From Humulus lupulus (lineage: Eukaryota; Streptophyta; Magnoliopsida; Rosales; Cannabaceae): DNA of 64,000 bases. Under the pieces are notes generated by a model. That model made no database searches. It saw nothing but the letters and a program-made list of their open reading frames with translations, and had not been told where the DNA came from. Made by a program: the position numbers and the translations under genes. The stretch is from assembly GCF_963169125.1 (NCBI RefSeq), contig NC_084801.1:77627696-77691695 (forward strand), in the 5' to 3' direction. Of the stretch, positions 11,366-23,990 are shown one piece after another; the stretch's first letter is position 1; each line of letters opens with the position of its first letter.

Positions 11366-12799
11366 AACAAACATTTATAGAAAACCTTGTTCTCATTTAC
11401 TTAAAACTTTGTTCTCATTTACTTGAGAAAACAAAAAGTTTCAATTTATTTTGTATTTAGTTGATATGTTTTTTTATTTGGGCTATTTTTTTGCAAAAAA
11501 AATAGAAATAGTTGTTGTGTCAATTTTAGTTGAGGTTGAGCATTTCCTAAATTTCCTAGTTTATGTGTTTGATGATTTGGTTTATTTATTGCAAAAATTT
11601 AGAACGAATTGTTAATTCAAGTTTGGTTAATGTTAATGATAAGTTTGTTTTTTTAGTTGTTGTGTGTGTTGTTTTTTAATTTATTTTGACTATATGTTTA
11701 GTTTTCTTAGTATATTCTATACTGATATTTAGTTTTTATTTTTTAATTTTTGAGTTTATTTTGGGCATTGGGTGGTTGCTTTGAGGAATATTTTTAAGTA
11801 TCTTTTTGGCACATTTTAATATGTAATAGATCCAAGTTTTTTTAAAGTATAATTTTAGTATACTTCTTATATAATTTAATTATGTGTTGGGTTGATTTTA
11901 ATTTTTTTTCAAGTTTAATTAAACTATATGTGTGTTTCTTTTTATGATTTTTAGCGGTTGATTTTTAGCTATTTTAGGTATATGTTTTTTTTAGAAATTT
12001 TTTAGGTATATGTTTATTTAGTTGTTCTGATGAATATTTTGGGTTGATTATTAGTTGATAATATTTTTTGTTTAATTTTTTATTGTAGGTATACTTTGGG
12101 TTTATGTATATATTTTGAAAAGTAATTTGTGTTTAATAGTAATGTTTTTCAAGTTATTTTTTTTAGTTTATTTTTGGTATATGTTTAATTGTTTTGAAAT
12201 ATATTTTAAATTTATTTTTTACACAGTTTAAAATGCAGTGATAAATCTTTTATGTTGCTTTTTAATTTATTTTTTGTTGATGCAATGAATTGATGTATAA
12301 TTGATTTATAATTGCTTTTTCAAAACTGTATTGTCATTTTATGTTGCTTGTCACACTATTTGTTGTGGGATTGATGTCTAGTTGAAACCGTATTTTTGTA
12401 ATTATGAAACTTTAAAATGATATTTTTTAAAATTTGAGTTAGTAAAATTGAAAAAAAAAAATAGAGGTCGTACAAAAATAAAAAAAAACATAACAAATGT
12501 GTATTTATGAAAAAAACACCTAAAATTATCATTATAATGTTACATGGAACAAAGATTGAAACATTTTTGAATGAATATATTCGAACAAGTAAAATGTTGT
12601 TTTGATGAATTGCAGGTGTAATAAAAACAAAAATCCTTCAAAACCTATCACAGGCACGAACAGTCAAAATTTACTATAGAGTTTTTGTTAGGCTTGCCTC
12701 TCATATATGCTTCATGCAGACTAATGAAGAACCTATCCACATTCACTTGGCTACTTTCTTCTCTTTCCCTACTTTGATAGATTAATCAAAACTCTCCTT
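10501..12799. other. Intergenic region downstream of DPH2, AT-rich, no gene seen
   Basis: No recognisable coding sequence; short open frames near 10564-10836 resemble nothing I know. From about 11400 to 12430 the plus strand is strikingly T-rich with many T and GTT runs and little C. The last ~200 bp presumably includes the DPH2 3'UTR. Confidence 0.5.
11321..11357. repeat. (AT)n microsatellite
   Basis: Uninterrupted AT dinucleotide run of about 37 bp. Confidence 0.95.
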
Positions 12800-15700
12800 C
12801 TAAGACTTCTCATCTTGGTACCCTGCTGCCCTCCCACTCCTTCCAACAATGTATCGTTCCGGCAATTCATTTTTATTGTGTATCTCTAAACCTTGATAAG
12901 ATCGACCTGCCAGAAACTCTGCACCAGATTTCACTGTTCGCTTGGCTAGAGAATTTGGATTATCACGCAATTGTAGAGCCTGCTCTGTCAAATGTGCTAA
13001 AGTAAGACCTCCTTCCTCGTCTTCTTCATTATTCTCTGTTTATGTAACAATTCAAATGAAGAATGGTATTGTTTTAAATTTGGAGAGTGACACAAATTGT
13101 ATCAAAAGAAGAAACATGGGTGAGTTATTGTAAAAATTTCTCCACGTCTTCAAGAGACACCATCACTTTCAATTAGTCACATCTTTTAGATACATTATAG
13201 GGACAAGAACCCCTCAGCACATCATCACAGGCATTAGAAGCGAAGAGGAGGGTCATTACCTTGTATATAAAAATCTTCTACATAACCACCTTGCAAAAAG
13301 GAAAAGCGTGCCTCTTTTGAGTGGTTCTGTGACTCTATAAGTGATGAATCGATCAAATCCTGGAATTGCATTACATATTCTCCTGTCCATTGTCCCCTGG
13401 TAGAAGCAACAGTGTGCTTCAATCAATTGAGAATTTCGAGAATATGAATACCTTTAATATTATCAAGGCTACTACAGATCATTTGCACTAAATTAATACC
13501 TGTTGAAAGCTAACATTGCTTCAAACGGAGTAATAACTGGAGCTAAATACTCTTTGCTATCCAAAAGAGCCGTTTGGGCACAAGAAACATAAACAAAGAC
13601 ATCGCACTGCAATGGGGTAATGGATGAAGCTTTGTTATTACTTATTATAAATTCCTCCCAAAAGAAAAGACTACACTTTACCAGTTTGTATATAGAAAAT
13701 AACCTCTGGAAAGTTGGCAAGTTTTGCAGGGTTTGGTTTTCCCATAACAAGCGTATAAGCTTTTTTCCCTGCTGCCGCAATCAAATCTTTCATCTGATTA
13801 ATCATGTGCAGGTAACCAGCTGCATCAACAGAGGCATTATTTGAAAGAAATCAGTACTTATTACAGAGCCCAATCAAACCATCATATTTTCTACCTTATC
13901 TGTATAAGACTCACAACCCATCAACCATAGGATATAATGATAAGATTGATATCAATAAACCAGTGAACAAAACTAGAGTCAACCCACTTCGGTTTCATAC
14001 TTTTGAAGCATTAAATTTTCTAAACCAAATACAAAATTTATTAAGCAAGCTAATCATGATAAAATCCACACAGCTAATTTTAAAAGATCAAGGTAGTGAA
14101 AAACATTTGAGAGAAAAAAGAACCCACTCTCATTAATTCCCAGAAGAGAAACTAAAAGGAGCACAAAATGAGAGCATACCAACACCAAGTGTGCCAACCA
14201 GAATGCCAACAATGTTAGCATCCTTTGCTTTCTCCACAAGGTAATATCTGCATGAGATTAACAATAGCGGTACATCATGCCACAACCAGGTCAGAAAAGT
14301 ATAGATAGGAGCATGTGCAAGGGAAGACAGAAGATCATATGGGTACAATACCTGCGCATAAGAATTCTTTTCTGTTGAGATAAGTCTGTCACCATGCAAT
14401 TTTCGGTTGCATCATATCTGACTACCAACATGACAAAATAAGATAACTAATCAACTTAGAGAAGGTTCACATAAGGAAAGTAAAACACACACCTAATTCA
14501 AGAAGTTTCATATATGATATAAAATGATATCTGGAATATAAAATTAACATAACAAACATAAATATATAAGAAAATACATGAAATACAAAGTAACTTATAT
14601 ACTTATTTCACAGCCATTATATGTAAGCACAACATTTGCAAATGCTGAATTGTCAGAACCAATCCAAAATAGCAAGTAGTCCTCCATTTTTTGTTCCGCA
14701 TGCAACTCCCAGTGCAAACCTCCGATTGCATATCTGTTACCTGCGACCATCCCAAAACTTTTATTATTAGTCAATAAGCCAGCTGGTAGCATTCCCCGAC
14801 TGCATACGTTCTGGTTATCAGATGCATTCATTTCTGAACACAAAATTTCTGCAAATTGGATTTCGAACTGGGATCTAGACCCACAAGCTTCTACCACTTC
14901 TTCTCTGATGTTCTGTATCGAATGTGCATATTCCAGCCCAAAAAGGACCTGCAATTTCAAGTAAAGACATTTTAAACACACAATTCTTCCAAAAGAACTA
15001 CAGCACCTCTCAATAACACAATCATGGTGGTATATCTAGCATATATAGAACATTCACATTACACACATGAAACAAGAGAAATCTCAAGCTAAATTCCTAA
15101 ATCAATAATCATACCAAAACAGGTTTGTCATTGGTCATAGCTTGATCTGTGAGATTTTTGACGCAATCAGACACATTCATAGGAGCTTTGCCAAAGACGA
15201 AAAAGGCTGGAAGCTTAGTGGTCCTGCCAAAAACATATAAGAAAACCAATTGTTGTTTTCTTTTTTTGGGTGAAATTGAATCCTTTCCAGAAACAGACGA
15301 TGTAGAGCGGTAATGGAGGTGAAAAAAGTTTCAATTATACCAATGCTATAGATTTTTCTTCCCTTTTGCTACAAGGTAGAATTTTCAGTCACTGTTTGGC
15401 AAGCAAACTAAGCTATTTGGCACTTTAAAGAAAAGAAACAGCATACAGTACCGAATACAAATAGTTAGCTTTGATATTTGAAATCTATAATTGGCATGAA
15501 AAGAAAAGGTCTGAATGAGCACTCACGGGCTGAGACACGCATGGCCGTAATGCACGACACAATCAGCTCCGACGTGCGAAGCTCCGACCTCGTCAACACA
15601 ACAGCTGCCGTACGCCGTGTCCGCCATGACGAAGATAGAAACATCTTTAACGTCGTTATTTCGTTCGGTTTCCGATTCTCTTAGCCAGTGAAGCTTGTCC

Positions 15701-15988
15701 TTTAAAGCCTTCGCAACTCTTACTGAGTCCTTCAAGAGCTCGTCTGGAAACTGAGAATTATTAAAATTTAGAATGAATTCATTATTCAATTCATGAACAA
15801 GATTAAACCCTCATTAAACTCTTGTTTGGCGGCTCTCGAGGAAATACAAAAACTGCCTTGCTTATTAAACACCAAAAAAGAGAAAAGATCAGAAACAGAA
15901 TAATGACCTGCAAAGCCGCTTTAATGAAGTTTCCACTGCGTATGAAGTCGACGGTACGGGAAATTTCGTATGTTGATTCGAACTCCAT
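12800..15988 (-). CDS. DPH2: DPH2, 2-(3-amino-3-carboxypropyl)histidine synthase subunit 2 (10 exons)
   Basis: Partner of DPH1 in the cytosolic Fe-S enzyme that moves the aminocarboxypropyl group of S-adenosylmethionine onto a histidine of elongation factor eEF2, the first step of diphthamide synthesis. Exons in transcript order: 15988-15908, 15750-15527, 15223-15115, 14948-14603, 14421-14352, 14247-14180, 13819-13704, 13606-13500, 13396-13260, 13035-12800. All introns are GT-AG; the sum is 1,494 nt, or 497 aa, in frame with a TAG stop. This is close to the length I recall for Arabidopsis DPH2. Landmarks: FPDELLKDS (28-36), [18 protein letters not shown] (69-86), HYGHACLSP (94-102), [11 protein letters not shown] in exon 4, [18 protein letters not shown] across exons 6-7, [22 protein letters not shown] (336-357), [11 protein letters not shown], and a C-terminal [12 protein letters not shown]. 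Candidate cluster cysteines are C77, C78, C99, C339 and C347. The splice joins exon 4/5 and exon 9/10 are inferred from protein continuity. Confidence 0.96.
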
Positions 15989-16300
15989 GGCGGAAGCTTA
16001 CGTCTCAGAAACCTCTGCTGTTCGACTCAGGGAGTGGAGGTAGATCTAAAATTGGGCCCAAAAGCTAGTGAGTGATTTAAGAGCAAGAAAGCAGCCCATT
16101 TATAAACGGCCCAATAAGGCGGTGAATATGGGCCTGAATATTGTGGTCTCCCAAAATACGAACGACTTGTTGTCTATTTAAGACTTTTTTTGTGCTTTCT
16201 CATAAGATATGTTGTTTCGTGTTCTCTTGTATAAATTTAAACCATAACAGTAATCAAGTCCGAACTCTCAACCACATAGAAAAGGATTTCAGTTCAGGAA
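15989..16300. promoter_or_regulatory. Shared divergent promoter of DPH2 and the trigger-factor-like gene
   Basis: Only 312 bp separate the two start codons. The segment holds four site II type elements (TGGGCC/TGGGCT in either orientation): 16053-16059, 16093-16098, 16108-16113 and 16129-16134. Such elements are known TCP-factor targets in promoters of ribosomal and other translation-related plant genes. A TTTATAAA-like sequence lies at 16099-16105. That both genes use this segment is inferred from the geometry. Confidence 0.75.
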
Positions 16301-18303
16301 ATGGCTATGGCATCCACAATAACGACAAGAACTGCTCTCTCACAGTTTCAACGGCTCCATATCCCCAAAGTAATAACATCCACTTTAGTATATGTAATGT
16401 ATTTTACATAACTTTATTATTGAGCAACTTTTATGGTCTTGATATTTTATAGAAGTTTTCCATTACAAGCTCCACTGGATGTGTTCATACTCGAGGAAAC
16501 ATCAACTTTGAAACTGCAAGGCGTTTCTTGTTAACCAGGTAAAAACCCATTTACTATCAGGCAATTGGAGAACATGGACATTGTATTTACATATTAATTC
16601 AACTTTCTTTGTTTTGGCGGGTCTTCTATTTGTTTTCCTGTAGTCCCCAAAGGAGAGAGTTTGGACTGAGGAAACTCATATGCGAAGCTGTTTCAGGTGA
16701 AGCTTCCTTGAGATTGCTTTCTCTTAACTTCTTTCAATATGGATTTTGGACCTTTGTTATTGTGTTAGTTGTTTTGAGTGATTTCTTGTGGATTTATTTG
16801 CTATATATAGGTGTTGAGGCATCAGTTTCAGAATCAGGGGATGATTTAGTTATTGTCAAGAACCATCAGATAGTTGTGGAATCTCAAGATAATGATAAGA
16901 TGCAAGTAAGCTTGCAAACTTACACTCGTAAATAACCCAATTTAGAGCTTTTTCTGCTTGAACTTGACATCTATTATTGAGTAACATGAAATTGAATGAC
17001 ATTTTGCACTTCTCATAATGCATACAATATTTTTACTATTCATAATTTGTGGTGTTTAAGTTTCCCTTTCGAACAAGGTAGGCATACTGAAGAGGAAAAT
17101 GTCATGTTCCAAGTTATGCAAGTATGAATTACTTATTTGGGTAACAAAAGTAAATATAGTTCCTGTAATGCTGAATGGCAGGCTAGAGTGGACTTGACTG
17201 GTGAGGAAACTGAAAGAGTGTTTGATCAGGTTTTAGTCAATCTGGCTCGAACAGCACCGCCAATTCCAGGATTTCGTAGAGAAAAGGGGGGTAATGCTTT
17301 CTGCTTTTATTTTGGTCAAAAATGGGCCTTTATCACCTGATATGAACTTGTTGTGTACTGCATACAACACAAGCTAATAGTGTCCTTATTTTTCCAATTT
17401 TATTCATAGAAGTTTGTCACTTCAGCATCTTATAAAAAATTTGTTTTGTTTGATTTTCATGTGCATTGGATCTCCAGGGAAAACATCAAAGGTCAGTGGT
17501 TTCTGGATTGGGGCTTTCTATTTAATTTATGCTGTTTGTCTTCTTTCTTTTGCCTATTAATTGCATTATTAGTTGGTTCTTATCATTGTTGGAGTCTTGG
17601 TTTAGTCATCGAACCCCAAACTTAAAAAAAAAATGCTTCATGTTAGTCCCTTTTAACAGTTACCTTAAAATTTGAACAATAAATGATTTGAGACAACTTT
17701 TTTCAATGTTCTGAACTCTAAAAGAAACTTTTGAAGGGATAGTTCTCTTCAAGATTTAATTTGGTGTAATTTACTGATTACTTTGGAAAGGGGAATAGTT
17801 ATGAAGTCATGATACGGATCTCAGTCCTTGCACTTTTTCTCACATACATGTTATTCAACTCCATATGGTTGATATTCTTTAAGGATGCTTGTGAAACTTT
17901 ATTAGGTTGTCTTAATTAGTCGATTTAGAATGGGAAATTATATAGACTGTGCTATTGTTCTTAGGTACCCAAAAGCTTCCTATTAGGGATGCTTGGTGAA
18001 GAACGTGTGACTAAGTTTGTGATACAAGAAATAGTCAGTTCAACCATGATTCAATACGCAAAGAAGGCAAGTTACCATATCACGTAATTACTTTGATCTA
18101 TCTCAATACCATGCAAGTATATTATTTTCTCACTTTGATGCCTCTACCAGGAAAATCTGAAGGTGAAGGACAACAAAATCAATACAATTCAGTCAGCCGA
18201 AGAACTCAAGGCATCATTTAAAGAAGGACGTGAATTCGGATTCAATGTCATTATTGAGTTTGAAAATTCAGAAGTTGAGGCACCCACAGTACAGCGGTTG
18301 TAA
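16301..18303 (+). CDS. Trigger-factor-like protein, ribosome-binding domain only (8 exons)
   Basis: Exons: 16301-16369, 16453-16538, 16644-16696, 16811-16905, 17182-17290, 17478-17491, 17965-18066, 18151-18303. The total is 681 nt, 226 aa, in frame. The N-terminus (MAMASTITTRTALSQF...) is Ser/Thr/Arg-rich without acidic residues, fitting a plastid transit peptide (inference). Residues about 102-200 match the bacterial trigger factor N-terminal domain: ARVDLTGEETERVFDQVL, then the ribosome-docking signature region PGFRREKGGKTSKVP (130-144), then a C-terminal EFGFNVIIEFENSE. The prolyl isomerase and chaperone domains of full trigger factor are absent. I recall a short plant family of this type (Arabidopsis At2g30695). 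Exon 6 has only 14 nt, and intron 7 begins with GC (AAG-GCAAGT), a standard GC-AG intron context. It is divergent from DPH2. Confidence 0.92.
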
Positions 18304-19436
18304 TGGACTCAGATTATAGAAGAAGACTTGCAGTGACCACTATTGTTATTCGATGGAAGGTTCGGAAAATGGGGGGTCAAATTAGAGGAGATCTCGGTCT
18401 TGGTTGATGATTTTCAGTTTCATCTTCTGCCCCCTGTTCAACAACAGAGCAAAATTGGTCATCTTGACATTAAGCTAAGACCAATGACATGTGAAAATAT
18501 GATTTATATTCACTCTTTACCTTTACTTTCCACATTAGTTAGTTGTTGATTCCAAAAGGATCCTAACATTATCATCTTGAGATTCTTGAGTAAAGCAGCC
18601 ATCTAAAACTTCAGTGGCAACATTAGGAAAAACATCTTCTTCCTTCAAATACCTCTGGACCTTATAAATATGCATCCAAAATTACACATTGAGAGATTCA
18701 CACAAGATGAGAACAAGCAAATAAAATAATTAATTGTAATTTTGGTAAAAGAGCAAAATTTCTAAACACTTGTAGGACCATTTGGTACAAGGAGTAAAAA
18801 ATCTTCCAACTAATGAGAATGTCATTCGATTGTGATATGATCAACTTGCAAACGGATACACTAATAAGAGGCTTATCTGTGTGTGTTTTAAGAATATGTA
18901 TTATATGTAGCCCTATCGAGGCCTAGGATGATGGTCCAAAAGTTTAGTCATTTCAACGAAATAACACAGGCAATTCTCTTATTAAGTTTTATTTAATTTT
19001 CTTGTGCATTTGTTGCTGATAACACTCCATTTTTGTTAATTAAGAAATTTTTTTCTCTAAGGGATTAAAGGGGAAATGAGAGAATATGGAACAATTGATG
19101 AAAATGAGAGAGGGAAAGACCTCTCTTGTATCTTTTTTATTACCTGGCCCTTGTACGGGAACATTCGCCCCTTTTATAATGTGGGAGTTAGTTTATTTAC
19201 ATCCATGTTGTTAGGATGGGTTAAATGTAGAACCTAAGGTGATGTTTGCTTCAATGAATCAAATTGAATGGAATGGGAATTGGAATAGAAATAGGAATTG
19301 AAATGGAAAAGAATCATGATTATTTTGTTTGGTTAAAACTTTTAAATGGAAGTTGGAATGAGGATTATTATATATATATATATTTAATAAAAGTAATAAC
19401 AATTATAACCCTATCATGAAATAATATTCCCTATCA
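18304..19436. other. 3' flank and intergenic sequence, no gene seen
   Basis: The first ~300 bp probably contains the 3'UTR of the preceding gene. The remainder is AT-rich, with purine-rich GGAATGGAAATGG-like text near 19255-19350 and a TA run near 19366-19383. I see no protein signature before the Tat pol fragment. Confidence 0.5.
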
Positions 19437-20109
19437 GAGAAGCGTTGTTGAGCTTTCTCAAGGAAAACCAGGACGTCTTTACTTGGTCCACTTTGACATG
19501 ATGGGCATTGACCCGAACATCGTATGTCACGCCTTGAATATCGACCCAAATATTGCCCCGATGCAACCAAAGCGGAGGACAATTGACCCGACCCGTGCAG
19601 AGGCCTTAAAGGCAGAAGTCGACAAGCTTATTGCGAATGGCTACATCTGAGACGCTTATACCCTAAGTGGTTGCCGAACCAAGTCTTGATGCCTAAGCCG
19701 AACGACACCAAGAGGACGTGTATAGACTTCTCCGGCCTTAACAAGGCATGCCCAAAGGATTGCTTTCTTTTGCCGAAGATTGATCAGATGGTCGACGCTA
19801 CATTCGAGTATGATCTCCTGTCCTTCATGGACGCATACTCCAGATACAATGAAATCTCCATGCATGTCGCAGATTAGGAACACACTAGCTTCCGAACAAA
19901 CAAAGGGGTCTACTGCTACAAGGTGATGCCTTTTGGTCTCAAGAATGTCGGTGCCATTTATCAAAGATTAGTACACCGAATGTTCAAAAAAAAGTTGGTC
20001 GGAACATGGAGGTTTATGTAGACAACATGTTGGTAAAATCGATAACAGCCCACGACCACATGAAAGATTTGGCAGAAGCCTTTTCAGTCCTTTGCAGGTT
20101 TGAGATGAA
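19437..20109 (+). pseudogene. Fossil Tat-type pol fragment (RT, left part)
   Basis: Conceptual translation shows FLKENQDVFTW and MGIDPN before the RT, then RTCIDFSGLNKACPKDCF and GVYCYKVMPFGLKN. Several stops and frameshifts are present, including one at 19876. It is cut at 20114 by the copia element, and the RT resumes at 54506. It is similar in type to the pol at 39672. Confidence 0.85.
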
Positions 20110-20114
20110 GTTAA

Positions 20115-21903
20115 TGTTGGGTTTTATGCCCTTATAAAACCATGTCAGACATGTAGCACGGTTTCATATTATCAATAAAAATAGTAGAAATTATTTAGTT
20201 TGATAACCATTTTGCTTGCTTGTTTTATTACATGATTATTGAAATAATATAAACATTTATAAAATAACAAACATATGGATAGTTACAATTATAGTGACAA
20301 GGTCATAGTGGATTATAGTTGTAATTATATGTTCAAAAGAATTAGTCCTAAGATTAGATCAGTGCATTGGATTTTCACTGATCAAGCAATCTACGATATG
20401 ATCTACTTACACATTTGGTGTGTGATGTCTTATCCAAGGCATTGACCAAGTAGAAAAGATCAGATGTATTTAGTTACATCGAACTAGGACCAATATTGAT
20501 TATTGATTGATAAATAAGTATCGTTGTTATCGAATCTAATCAATGTCACAACGTTGATCATATGTTAATTCGATATTAATGATGAGTGATAATATTCTGC
20601 TAATTATATTATTTAAATCTTTTGACTTGTTCGTTACCAGCTTACCCTACGGTCTAGCCCATACTTACATCTTGGAGATTTAGTAGTGTAATTGAGTGGG
20701 AGTATTATTCATAGATATGAAATCTATAACTTCTGTATGAAAAGGAAAAAGATGATTTCCTTAATTGCTTTGTTCAAAATGTTAAATGATTGAGATCTCA
20801 TTTCTGTGATTAAGTTCACAAAAATATCATTTATAATGAACTTAGTGGGAGTTAAGGATAAAATACTGATGAGGGGTAAAACTGTAATTTGCACCCATCT
20901 CGTTAGTAAGTCATCGATAGAGGATTGACTGACTGTAATGATTATAACAATGGATAACGTATTTATGGTTTTGAAAATACGTTCTATGAATTCAAGAGTT
21001 CAATTCCGAGTCTATAGTGGAGTCACGAGAATTAATAAGGTAGTGAAATTATATGTAAATAAATTCACAGGTACTTGTTGGAGCTTGATTTCATGGATCC
21101 ATGGTCCCCGCATCACCTTTGAGTAAATCATCTAGATTGTCTCAATTAGTTGATTTAATTATCAATTAGAATTTTTAAAGTTGACTAGGTCAATTTTAGA
21201 AAATTTACAGAGATATGAAATTTAGAGAATAAAATAATTTCTTTGGCTAAATTTATTAATATTGATAAATTGGTGTCAATATAAATAAATAATATTAAAT
21301 CAAGTATCAAAATATAATTAGTTAATTTGAATAAGGATTTAATTAATTAATTAGAAATAAATAAATAAATAAAAGGTTTTGAATTTAGGCCCAAATTGAG
21401 ATATAAATTCAAAACAAAGAGATTGGGCCCAAGTCCATTTATGGCAGCCCAAGGCTTTTATTTTTGTTTATTATTTTTCATTAATTTAAATGTAAATAAA
21501 GCCTATTAAGTTTCCTATATAATGAATATGATATCTAAGATTTTCATAAGGAAATGAGTTTTAGATGATCGGTAAGTGAAAACCTAGATAGTCTAACCTT
21601 TCTTGGCCACTCTCTCTTCTTCTCCTCCTTAAGATCTCTATCTCATGTGTTGAGAACCAACCCACACTAGTTCTAGGTTGATCAAATGCTTGGCGAGGAA
21701 GATTGTGTTGCTGATCTTGTTCAATCTCTTGATAATACTATGCTACAGAAAGGAATCAAGGGTTAGAAGAGATTGAAGGATGGAGTTGTTCCAGTTCCGC
21801 TGCGTAATGTAAGTTATTACTTTACTCTGTATTTGTATCAATATAATAGGAGCATGTGTTTAGGAATTTGCATGTGTTGTTTAATAATATGTATTTCCAA
21901 CAA
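20115..21903 (+). mobile_element. 5' LTR of a Ty1/copia element, 1,789 bp
   Basis: Begins TGTTGGGTTTTATGCC and ends TATTTCCAACA. The matching 3' LTR is at 52681-54500 (1,820 bp). The element is flanked by TSD GTTAA at 20110-20114 and 54501-54505, both within Tat RT codons. The LTR is followed by a tRNA-Met-like primer-binding site (ATTGGCCTCGGAGC, 21904-21917) that differs from the usual TGGTATCAGAGC. Confidence 0.95.
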
Positions 21904-21917
21904 TTGGCCTCGGAGCA

Positions 21918-23990
21918 ATAGGTTGCTAGTTTATTTTCATGAATGAACATGTATGAAATTGATTGATATGTTAGGTATTAATTGGATGGTACATGTTATT
22001 GGTGCATGTGTTATGTTTTCTTATGTAAATTTAGCAATAATTTGGTTGTTTTTGGCTTGTTTTGGATTAAAAAACTGCATAGTTTTTATTTTATTTTTTT
22101 TGGACTGATTTTGCAGTGTGCGTGCTGGCATGGAGCCGCTGTCGGGACCCGGGTGTATAGACGTCTGTACGGCGTCGGGTCCGGAACCCGCATTGGCATT
22201 TTTTCACAAAATTTTTTTATTTTTTATTTTTTTAAATTAGATATTTTGTGCAGTTGGGTTTAAAATTGATTATCTAATTATTTAGATATTTTAGCTTTTT
22301 AAAATATTTTGAATTGGTTGTTTGATAATCACGATATTTTAAGATTTTTTTGTTATACATAAAATATTAAAATTAGTTATCTGATTATTCAAGATATTTT
22401 TATTGTTTAAAATATTTATAATTAGTTATCAGATAATTCTAGATATTTTGATATTTTAAAATTGGTTAAAATATTTAAAAATAAAACATCTTATCATTCC
22501 TAACAACTTAACAGCCTTGGTTAAATTAATTATTTGAAATTGAATTTTGTTTGATAAATTCTATTTTAATTAATTTAATATTTTGTAACATGTTTAATTA
22601 ATTATATTGATTTTTGTCTGATAAATTCTGTGTTAATTAATTATTGTATTTTGCAAAATAGTATATTGTTGTGGTGTATTTGCATAATTTAATAATACAT
22701 GTTTATAGAGTAACATGTTAGGCCCATCCAATTATTAACATATCAAACAACACTATTAAGTTAATTTTTGTATTTGGGCTTTAAATATAAATATAATGAT
22801 TGCCAAATTTTTGTGTTTAAAAATGTGGGAAAACTCAAATAAAACTTTTATAAAATGTTAGGTTTTATTTGAGCCTAATTGAACATGTAAAGTTTAAATT
22901 CCTTTCTTGTGGGTGGTCCCACTTGTGAATGCCCATTTGCTTTGCATTACTAGAATGAGCCTACTCAATTTCATAACAATTAATAAAACAAAGGTTCAAA
23001 TTCCTGTCTTTTTGGGCTTTGTGTGGAAGTTAGAGAGCCTTAGTAGTGAGTTCGACATATTGAACTTAGCTCTCCTCCATACAAGCTTGAATTGTTAAGG
23101 TCCATTTACCTAAGTTGGACTTAATTGTATTAGGTTATTCTTTTTAGTTGGACCTAATAATTGATTAGAAACAAATTAATTCTATTTTTTGGATTAATTT
23201 TCAATGGTAATTTTAGAATTAATGGAAAAATTATAAACTATGGTTTATTAATTATTTTATTAACTTGGCAAACCTAAGTTGGTTTATTGATTATTTTTAT
23301 AATTTGGCAAACCTAAGTTGGTTTATTGATTATTTTTATAATTTGGCAAACCTAAGTTGGTTTATTAATTATTTTAATAATTTGGAAAACCAAAATTGAT
23401 ATTTTTCAAAAAGAATAAAATACTAAAATATTTAATACTGAGTTTGAAAATTTTGAATTCAATCTTCACCGTTAGTTTAACAAGGTTAGAGTTCAGTGGG
23501 GCCTCATGGTGCTTTGATTTCGTCTCCCTACGGAAGGTGTTCACTGGACTTCTTAACATGGTTAAATTTCTTAGGATAAATGGTTATAGATAGACATTCT
23601 ATAAACTCATCCCTACGGTGACTATAGGAATTAAGTCTATAATAATCGAAATCGTGGGTCAAACTCATAAAGTAAGAAATATTTGTGACACTGGCCTACC
23701 GGAACACATGAGTTTTCGTTACTTTGATCGGATGGAATAGGTAGTTAATAAAAGTCTATGATGTTTTATTAATTGAGATGTTTCTCTATTTAACTAAGTG
23801 AATATTTGTGACTCTCGCCTACCGGAACACATGGGTTCATGGCTAGTTAAAGTACCTAAGAAATAAAAGATAAGTGTTTTAGTATTTTTCTTATCTCAAA
23901 ACATTTTGTATGTTATGCTATTTCGAAAAATTTTAATGAATAAATCTTTGTCAACCAATGCGTTGATTTCTACTTAGTTGATAATCGTAG
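21918..23990 (+). other. Long non-coding leader of the copia element
   Basis: About 2 kb of very AT-rich sequence without a recognisable gene, between primer-binding site and gag. It contains a GC-rich island at 22121-22195 (with GGACCC/GGGTCC arms), a 39-bp tandem repeat at 23245-23395, and a motif CCTACCGGAACACATG occurring twice (about 23696 and 23818) with similar preceding text. Confidence 0.6.
23245..23395. repeat. 39-bp tandem repeat, about 3.5 copies
   Basis: The TTGGCAAACCTAAGTTGG unit core starts at 23265, 23304 and 23343, with a diverged copy at 23382; the period is exactly 39 bp. It lies in the copia leader. Confidence 0.9.

Noticed and set aside
18343..18549. Additional exon or small gene after the trigger-factor-like gene
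   Set aside because: The gene already ends with a stop at 18303 and a complete domain; the frame has no conserved feature and is probably 3'UTR.
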